The notes under the pieces were generated by a model. It was not told the DNA's origin and ran no database searches. It saw only the letters and a program-made list of their open reading frames with translations. Made by a program: the position numbers and the translations under genes. From Methylorubrum zatmanii (lineage in GTDB: Bacteria; Pseudomonadota; Alphaproteobacteria; Rhizobiales; Beijerinckiaceae), in assembly GCF_014845115.1 (NCBI RefSeq), contig NZ_NKUI01000011.1:39321-103320 (forward strand): a DNA stretch of 64,000 nucleotides, written 5' to 3'. Below are positions 58,291 to 64,000 of the stretch, one piece after another. Positions within the stretch are counted from its first letter, which is position 1. Each line of letters starts with the position of its first letter.

Positions 58291-60081
58291 ATGCCGAGCT
58301 ATCGGGCCCCGGTCGAGGACACCCTGTTCCTCTTGAATGACGTTCTCGGTCTGCAGCGCTACGCCAATCTGCCCGGCTTTTCCGAAGCCTCTCCGGATCT
58401 GGTCGAGGCGGTGCTGAGCGAGGGCGGTAAGCTCGCCGCCGAGGTGTTCGCGCCCCTGAACCTGTTGGGGGACCAGCAGGGCTGCACCCGCCGCGAGGAC
58501 GGCAGCGTCGTCACGCCGACGGGCTTCCGGCAGGCCTACGAGGTCTATGCCGCGGGCGGCTGGATGGGGCTCTCCGTGCCGGAGGAATTTGGCGGCCAGG
58601 GGCTGCCGCACGTGCTCAACACGGCGATGCAGGAATTCGTCTCCGGTGCCAACCTCGCGCTCGGCATGTATCCCGGCCTGACCCAGGGGGCGATCGCGGC
58701 CCTGCTCGTCCACGGCTCGCCGGAGCAGAAGAGCACCTACCTGCCCAAGATGGTCGAGGGCGCCTGGACCGGCACCATGAACCTGACCGAGCCGCATTGC
58801 GGCACGGATCTCGGCCTGCTCAAGACCAAGGCGGTGCCGAACGGCGACGGATCCTACAGCCTCACCGGCACCAAGATCTTCATCTCGGCCGGCGAGCACG
58901 ACCTGTCGGAGAACATCGTCCACCTCGTCATCGCCCGGATCGAGGGCGCGCCGTCGGGCACCAAGGGCATCTCGCTCTTCGTGGTGCCGAAGTTCCTCGT
59001 GAACGCGGACGGATCCCTCGGCGAGCGCAACCCCGTCTCCTGCGGCTCCCTCGAGCACAAGATGGGCATCCACGGCAACGCCACCTGCGTCATGAACTAC
59101 GACGGCGCCAAGGGCTGGCTCGTGGGCGAGGAGAATCGCGGCCTCGCGGCCATGTTCGTGATGATGAACGAGGCCCGCCTCGCCGTCGGCGTCCAGGGGC
59201 TCGGCCAGTCCGAGGTCGCCTACCAGAACGCCGTGGCCTACGCGAAGGAGCGGCTTCAGGGCCGCGCGCTCACCGGTGCCAAGGAGCCGGCCAAGGCCGC
59301 CGACCCGATCATCGTCCACCCGGACGTGCGCCGCACCCTGATGCAGATCCGCGCCTTCAACGAGGCGGCCCGCGCCCTCATCCTCTGGACGGCGCTCAAC
59401 TCCGACATCGCCCACCGCTCGGAGGATGCGCAGCAGCGGCAGGCGGCCGAGGACATGCTCGGCCTGATGACGCCGGTGGTGAAGGGCGTGCTGACCGACC
59501 GGGGCTTCGCCAATGCGGTCGAGGCGCAGCAGATGTTCGGCGGCCACGGCTATGTCGAGGAATGGGGCATGTCGCAGTTCGTGCGCGATGCCCGCATCGC
59601 CATGATCTACGAGGGCGCCAACGGCATCCAGGCCATGGACCTGATCGGCCGCAAGCTGCCTAAGGATGGCGGCCGGGCGATGATGGCCTTCCTCACCGAG
59701 GTGCAGACCTTCATCAAGGATCACGGCGAGGACGAGGGCATGAAGCCCCTCGTCGGGCCGCTCCAGGCGGGCCTGAACGATCTCCAGGCCGCCGTGATGT
59801 GGCTGATGCAGAACGCCTTCACCAAGCCCGATAATGCCGGTGCCGGGGCGACCGACCTGATGCACCTGCTCGGGCAGGTGGTGCTGGGCTACATGTGGGG
59901 CCGGATCGGCAAGGCCGTGCTCGCGCGGAAGGCGCAGGGTGCCGGCGACGAGCGCCTGGAGGCCAAGCTGGTGCTGGGCCGCTTCTTCATGGAGCGGATG
60001 CTGCCGGAGACCTCTCTCCGGCTGACACGGATCAAGGCCGGCGCCGAGACCACCATGGCGCTGCCGGCCGAGGCGTTTTAA
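58291..60081 (+). CDS. Acyl-CoA dehydrogenase
   Basis: 596 residues from ATG 58291; an ATG at 58273 is in frame. The long form carries a C-terminal extension after the catalytic core, as in the family often annotated FadE-like DmdC-type dehydrogenases. FAD/substrate segments include MNLTEPHCGTDLGLLKTKA and GTKIFISAGEHDL. The catalytic-base Glu is in YEGANGIQAMDLIGRKL near residue 440. It introduces the first trans double bond into acyl-CoA. It is the first gene of a cluster with thiolase and fadJ, consistent with beta-oxidation. Confidence 0.94.
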   Translation: MPSYRAPVEDTLFLLNDVLGLQRYANLPGFSEASPDLVEAVLSEGGKLAAEVFAPLNLLGDQQGCTRREDGSVVTPTGFRQAYEVYAAGGWMGLSVPEEFGGQGLPHVLNTAMQEFVSGANLALGMYPGLTQGAIAALLVHGSPEQKSTYLPKMVEGAWTGTMNLTEPHCGTDLGLLKTKAVPNGDGSYSLTGTKIFISAGEHDLSENIVHLVIARIEGAPSGTKGISLFVVPKFLVNADGSLGERNPVSCGSLEHKMGIHGNATCVMNYDGAKGWLVGEENRGLAAMFVMMNEARLAVGVQGLGQSEVAYQNAVAYAKERLQGRALTGAKEPAKAADPIIVHPDVRRTLMQIRAFNEAARALILWTALNSDIAHRSEDAQQRQAAEDMLGLMTPVVKGVLTDRGFANAVEAQQMFGGHGYVEEWGMSQFVRDARIAMIYEGANGIQAMDLIGRKLPKDGGRAMMAFLTEVQTFIKDHGEDEGMKPLVGPLQAGLNDLQAAVMWLMQNAFTKPDNAGAGATDLMHLLGQVVLGYMWGRIGKAVLARKAQGAGDERLEAKLVLGRFFMERMLPETSLRLTRIKAGAETTMALPAEAF

Positions 60082-60114
60082 GGCCGCGCACGAACCCTCT
60101 TCCCCATCGATCTC

Positions 60115-60159
60115 GGGGCTCGTCCGAGATCCGCGAGAGCTTGCCCAAACCGGGCAAGC
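60115..60159. repeat. Two hairpins between dehydrogenase and thiolase genes
   Basis: CTCGG/CCGAG arms near 60115-60131 and a perfect 8-bp stem GCTTGCCC/GGGCAAGC with a 5-base loop at 60139-60159 lie in the 135-base gap. Neither has a T-run. They may be RNA-processing or attenuation elements, or a small dispersed palindrome. Confidence 0.5.
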
Positions 60160-60216
60160 CTGACTTGGGTGGGAGGGACGGAGTTGCTGGCGACCGGGAA
60201 GACGAGGAACCGTACG

Positions 60217-61425
60217 ATGCCCGAGGCCTATATCTACGATCACGTCCGCACCCCCCGCGGCCGCGGCAAGCCGGACGGCTCGCTGCACGAGGTGACGGCT
60301 TTGCGCCTGGCCGAGACCGCCCTGCGGGCCCTGAAGGACCGCAACGGCCTCGATACCCGCCGGGTCGACGACGTGGTGCTGGGCTGCGTCGATCCGGTCG
60401 GTGAGGCCGGCGGCGACATCGCCCGCGCGGCGGCTTTGGTCGCCGATTACGGCAACCACGTGCCCGGCGTGCAGATCAACCGCTTCTGCGCCTCCGGCCT
60501 CGACGCCATCAACTTCGCCGCCGCCCAGGTGATGGCCGGCCAGCACGACCTCACCGTCGGCGGCGGCGTCGAATCGATGAGCCGCGTCGGCCTCGGCGCC
60601 GCCGGCGGCGCCTGGCCGGTGGACCCGGCGATCGCGGTCAAATCCTACTTCATGCCCCAGGGCGTCTCGGCCGATCTCATCGCCACCAAATACGGCTTCA
60701 GCCGCGACGATTGCGACGCCTATGCCGTCGAGTCCCAGAAGCGGTCGGCCAAGTCCTGGGACGAGGGTCTGTTCAAGAACTCGGTCGTGCCGGTGAAGGA
60801 CATCAACGGCATCACCCTGCTCGACCGCGACGAGCATATGCGGCCCACGACCGACATGCAGTCGCTGGCCAGCCTCAAGCCCTCCTTCGTGCAGATGGGC
60901 CAGATGGGCGGCTTCGATGCGGTGGCGGTCGATGCCCATCCCGATGTCGAGGCGGTGAACCACGTCCACCATGCCGGCAATTCCTCGGGCATCGTCGACG
61001 GCGCGGCCGCCGTGCTGATCGGTTCGCGGGAAGCCGGCGACGCGGCGGGCCTCAGGCCCCGCGCCCGCATCCGGGCCTTCGCCAATATCGGCTCCGACCC
61101 GGCGCTGATGCTCACCGGCCCGGTCGATGTCACCAAGAAGGTGCTGGCCCGCGCCGGGATGACGCTCGCCGATATCGACCTGTTCGAGATCAACGAGGCC
61201 TTCGCCTCGGTGGTGCTGCGGTTCCGGCAGGCCTTCGACCTCGACCCGGCCAAGGTGAACGTGAACGGCGGGGCCATCGCCATGGGCCACCCCCTCGGCG
61301 CCACCGGGGCGATGATCCTCGGCACGGTGCTCGACGAGCTGGAGCGTACCGGTAAGGAGCGGGCGCTCGTGACCCTCTGCATCGGCGCCGGCATGGGCAC
61401 GGCGACGATCATCGAGCGGGTGTGA
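60217..61425 (+). CDS. fadA: Acetyl-CoA acyltransferase (thiolase)
   Basis: 402 residues from ATG 60217; a TTG-type upstream extension is less likely. The acyl-accepting Cys is in NRFCASGLDAINFAAAQ near residue 90, the active-site His in GGAIAMGHPLGATGA near 357 and the second Cys in CIGAGMGTA near 388. It cleaves 3-ketoacyl-CoA to acetyl-CoA and a shortened acyl-CoA. It follows the acyl-CoA dehydrogenase by 135 bases that contain two hairpins. It is assigned to the beta-oxidation role because fadJ follows. Confidence 0.94.
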   Translation: MPEAYIYDHVRTPRGRGKPDGSLHEVTALRLAETALRALKDRNGLDTRRVDDVVLGCVDPVGEAGGDIARAAALVADYGNHVPGVQINRFCASGLDAINFAAAQVMAGQHDLTVGGGVESMSRVGLGAAGGAWPVDPAIAVKSYFMPQGVSADLIATKYGFSRDDCDAYAVESQKRSAKSWDEGLFKNSVVPVKDINGITLLDRDEHMRPTTDMQSLASLKPSFVQMGQMGGFDAVAVDAHPDVEAVNHVHHAGNSSGIVDGAAAVLIGSREAGDAAGLRPRARIRAFANIGSDPALMLTGPVDVTKKVLARAGMTLADIDLFEINEAFASVVLRFRQAFDLDPAKVNVNGGAIAMGHPLGATGAMILGTVLDELERTGKERALVTLCIGAGMGTATIIERV

Positions 61426-61483
61426 TCGGGTCGGGCGGCCTCCCGCCGCCGCCTCACCCTGCCCTCCCCGCGAAAACGCTGCT

Positions 61484-61510
61484 AAGGGCCTCCCGCGCCG
61501 TGCCCTTTTT
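61484..61510 (+). terminator. Weak intrinsic terminator after thiolase
   Basis: A 6-bp stem (AAGGGC / GCCCTT) with a 12-base loop is followed by T residues to 61510. It lies 59 bases past the thiolase stop and ahead of the next gene's Shine-Dalgarno. Confidence 0.4.
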
Positions 61511-61549
61511 CCGGGCCCGGTCCGAACCGTCTCAGGGAGAAACGCCACA

Positions 61550-62047
61550 ATGAAGACGAGAACCGCCGCCCTCTGCCTCGCCGTTGCGCTGGCTCTGCCG
61601 CTCGCGGCGAAGGCCGACGACAACGCGGACAAGCTCGCCGTCGCCACCAAGCTCACCGAGAAGACGGTTCTGAAGAACCTCGATACCGGCTTCGGCGGCG
61701 CTCTGGAGAAGACCGTCTCGACCATGCCCGAGGACAAGGCCGCGCAGGTCCGCAAGGAGGCCAAGGCCGAGTTCGACAAGCAGCGCCAGGAACTGCTCGA
61801 CGGCCTGTCGAAGCAATACGCCGAGAAGTTCAGCCTCGACGAGCTGAAGGAACTCGAAAAGATCTACGACGACAAGACCTATCAGAAGTTCCAGGCGGTG
61901 AATGCCGACCCGAAGTCCGAGGTCAACCTGCTCTCCCAGGCCGTGGTGACGCGCCTGCTGAACATGCTGACCATGGCCGCCGCCAGCGATCAGAAGGGCG
62001 GCGCTCCGGGCGGCCTGCCGGGCGGCATGCCGACGCCGCAGAAGTAA
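61550..62047 (+). CDS. DUF2059-like exported protein
   Basis: 165 residues. A signal peptide (about 1-22, ending AKA) is followed by a helical, charged domain (AEFDKQRQELLDGLSKQYAEK, then FSLDELKELEKIYDD) with a C-terminal Gly/Met/Pro-rich tail. The helical segment around FSLDELKEL is typical of the DUF2059 family. A good Shine-Dalgarno GGGAGA lies nine bases upstream. It is a periplasmic protein of unknown function, placed between the thiolase gene and fadJ. Confidence 0.8.
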   Translation: MKTRTAALCLAVALALPLAAKADDNADKLAVATKLTEKTVLKNLDTGFGGALEKTVSTMPEDKAAQVRKEAKAEFDKQRQELLDGLSKQYAEKFSLDELKELEKIYDDKTYQKFQAVNADPKSEVNLLSQAVVTRLLNMLTMAAASDQKGGAPGGLPGGMPTPQK

Positions 62048-62142
62048 TCCGCGGGACGCGCCGGATCGACGGCGCCCCAGAGCATGAGCGCCGGCGGCTC
62101 TCCGCCGCCGGTCTTCCCAGACGAGGCCCGAGGAAGAGCGAT

Positions 62143-64000
62143 GACCGAAGCTCCGAAAAACTTCCGCTTCGAGACCGATGCCGACGGCATCGCGCTCGCG
62201 ACCTGGGACATGCCGGGCCGCTCGATGAACGTCATCACCATGGAGGTGATGGCCGAGCTGGAGGGCATCGTCGACGCGGTGGTGGCCGACGAGGCCATCA
62301 AGGGCTGCGTCATCGTCTCGGGGAAGAGCAACTTCTCCGGCGGCGCCGACCTGACCATGCTCCAGGGCCTCGGCGCCGAGTATGAGCGGCTGAAGGCCTC
62401 GGAAGGGGAAGAGGTGGCGATGCGCCACTTCTTCGAGGAGGCGCGCCGCCTCAGCCTCGTGTTCCGCAAGCTCGAAACCTGCGGCAAGCCCTTCGCGGCG
62501 GCCGTGCACGGCCTCTGCCTCGGCGGCGCCTTCGAGCTCGCCCTGTCCTGCCACCACCGCGTCCTCGCCGACGACGACAAGACCCGCGTCGGCCTGCCGG
62601 AGATCAAGGTCGGCCTGTTCCCCGGCGGCGGCGGCACCCAGCGGGTGGCGCGGCTGATGCAGACCGGCGACGCCCTGCAGATGCTGTTCAAGGGCGAGCA
62701 GATCCGGCCGCTGATGGCCAGGAACATGGGCCTCGTCCACGCCGTCGCCCCGGCGGCCGAGATCGTCGAGCGGGCCAAGGCCTGGATCCGCGAAGGCGGT
62801 TCGGCGGTCGCCCCCTGGGACGTGCCGAAGTTCAAGGCGCCCTCCGGCAAGGTCTATTCGCCCGCCGGCATGATGATCTGGCCGCCGGCCAACGCGATCT
62901 ACCGCCGCGAGACCCACGACAATTACCCCGCCGCCAAGGCGATCCTGGCCTCGGTCTACGAGGGTCTGCAGCTGCCGATGGATCTCGGCCTCAAGGTCGA
63001 GAGCCGCTACTTCACCCATATCCTGCGCACCAAGGAGGCGCAGGCGATGATCCGCACCCTGTTCATCTCCATGGGCGAGATCAACAAGGGCGCCCGCCGG
63101 CCCAAGGACGTGGAGCCGACAAAGGTCGGCAAGGTCGGTGTGATCGGCGCCGGCTTCATGGGCGCGGGCATCGCCTACGTCACCGCGCAGGCGGGAATGG
63201 AGGTGGTGCTGATCGACCGCGACCAAGAGGCCGCCGACGCCGGCAAGGCGCATTGCCACAAGCTCATCACCGGCCAGATCAACCGTGGCAAGGCCAAGAC
63301 CGCCGACCGCGACGCCCTGCTCGGCCGCATCACCGCCACGCCGGATTACGCCGCCCTGTCGGACTGCGATCTGGTGATCGAGGCGGTGTTCGAGGATCCG
63401 GCGGTGAAGGCCGAGGTCATCGCCAAGGTCGAGGCCGCGCTGCCGGAGCACGCGATCTTCGCCTCCAACACCTCGACCCTGCCGATCTCGGGACTCGCCC
63501 AGGCCTCGAAGCGGCCCGAGCGCTTCGTCGGCATCCACTTCTTCTCGCCGGTGGAGAAGATGCTGCTGGTGGAGGTGATCCGTGGGGCGCAGACCGGCGA
63601 CCGCGCCATCGCCACCGCCCTCGACTATGTCCGCGCCATCAAGAAGACCGGCATCGTCGTCAACGATTCCCGCGGCTTCTTCGCCAATCGCTGCGTCCTG
63701 GCCTATGTCCGTGAGGGCCATAAGATGCTGGCCGAGGGCGTTCCCCCGGCGATGATCGAGAACGTGGCCCGGATGGCCGGCATGCCGGTCGGGCCGCTCT
63801 CCCTCAACGACGAGGTGGCGCTCGATCTCGGCCTGAAGATCCTGCGGGCCACGGAGGCGCAGCTCGGCGAGGCGGCGATCGATCTGGAGCAGAAGCGGAT
63901 TCTCGTCACCATGGTCGAGACCCACAACCGCCTCGGTCGCAAGAACAAGCGCGGCTTCTACGATTACCCCGAGGGCGGCCAGAAGACGCTGTGGCCCGGC
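62143..64000 (+). CDS. fadJ: Fatty-acid oxidation complex alpha subunit (3' end cut by window)
   Basis: 619 codons are visible and the frame is open to the last base. The N-terminal enoyl-CoA hydratase domain has both catalytic glutamates in LGGAFELALSCHH and GLPEIKVGLFPGGGGTQR (about 127 and 149). The 3-hydroxyacyl-CoA dehydrogenase domain begins at GVIGAGFMGAGIAYV near residue 335, with NTSTLPIS and HFFSPVEKMLLVEVI further on. It carries out hydration and NAD-dependent oxidation in beta-oxidation. GAGGAAGA lies shortly upstream of the ATG. FadB would be an equivalent label. Confidence 0.94.

Noticed and set aside
58216..61779. Open frame of 1187 codons antisense to the acyl-CoA dehydrogenase and thiolase genes
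   Set aside because: It is low-complexity His/Arg/Gly/Glu-rich sequence antisense to two well-supported genes.

Overview
The window is high-GC DNA that is almost entirely chromosomal housekeeping sequence from an alphaproteobacterium of the Hyphomicrobiales. The best fit is Methylobacterium/Methylorubrum. That assignment is inference from gene content: HWE and LOV histidine kinases, CpdR, a PodJ-like Sel1 protein, the order ctaC-ctaD-ctaB-small ORF-ctaG-ctaE-DUF983-surf1, the divergent tlpA/argH pair, and FdhD. I saw no rRNA, tRNA, CRISPR array, insertion sequence, integrase or prophage gene. About 61 protein genes are supported, two of them cut by the window edges.

Layout. 1-9 kb: the end of an HWE histidine kinase, a membrane-anchored Pro/Glu-rich protein, sodB, murJ, a haloacid dehalogenase, a small secreted protein, a NodU/CmcH-type carbamoyltransferase divergent from a HAD phosphatase, then a 512-base non-coding stretch leading to a small ORF. 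9-20 kb: an IalB-family protein, argH back to back with tlpA, nhaA, a PRC-barrel protein, mepA, a YqhA-like membrane protein, msrA, a LOV-domain sensor whose kinase domain looks degenerate, and the grxC-nitrilase-DUF1178 operon. 20-30 kb: cpdR, N-formylglutamate amidohydrolase, divergent galU and galE (galE runs into an MltB-type transglycosylase and a DUF459 protein), a NarL-type two-component pair, and a Tat-exported metallo-beta-lactamase-fold protein.

30-37 kb is the glutamate synthase operon. A VapBC toxin-antitoxin module sits in the same orientation between gltB and gltD. 37-50 kb holds a PepSY-like secreted protein, fdhD, then the aa3-type cytochrome c oxidase cluster. Structural subunits II, I and III are interleaved with heme O synthase (ctaB), copper chaperone (ctaG), a 54-residue membrane ORF, DUF983 and surf1, and the cluster leads into thrC and an M16 peptidase. 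50-58 kb holds a Gfo/Idh/MocA oxidoreductase, a PAP2 phosphatase, a 2H phosphoesterase, an AlgX/AlgJ-like SGNH protein, an AT-rich gap and a large PodJ-like polarity protein. 58-64 kb is a fatty-acid beta-oxidation cluster (acyl-CoA dehydrogenase, thiolase, a DUF2059-like secreted protein, fadJ running off the end). An AT-rich imperfect palindrome lies just upstream of it.

The most interesting points are the toxin-antitoxin cassette inside gltBD, the LOV sensor with missing ATP-binding motifs, the solitary carbamoyltransferase, the structured leader at 8.2-8.7 kb with three copies of a short motif, and the candidate operator of the beta-oxidation genes. I found no clear wholly new multi-gene system. 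Most long open frames antisense to real genes are products of high-GC codon bias.
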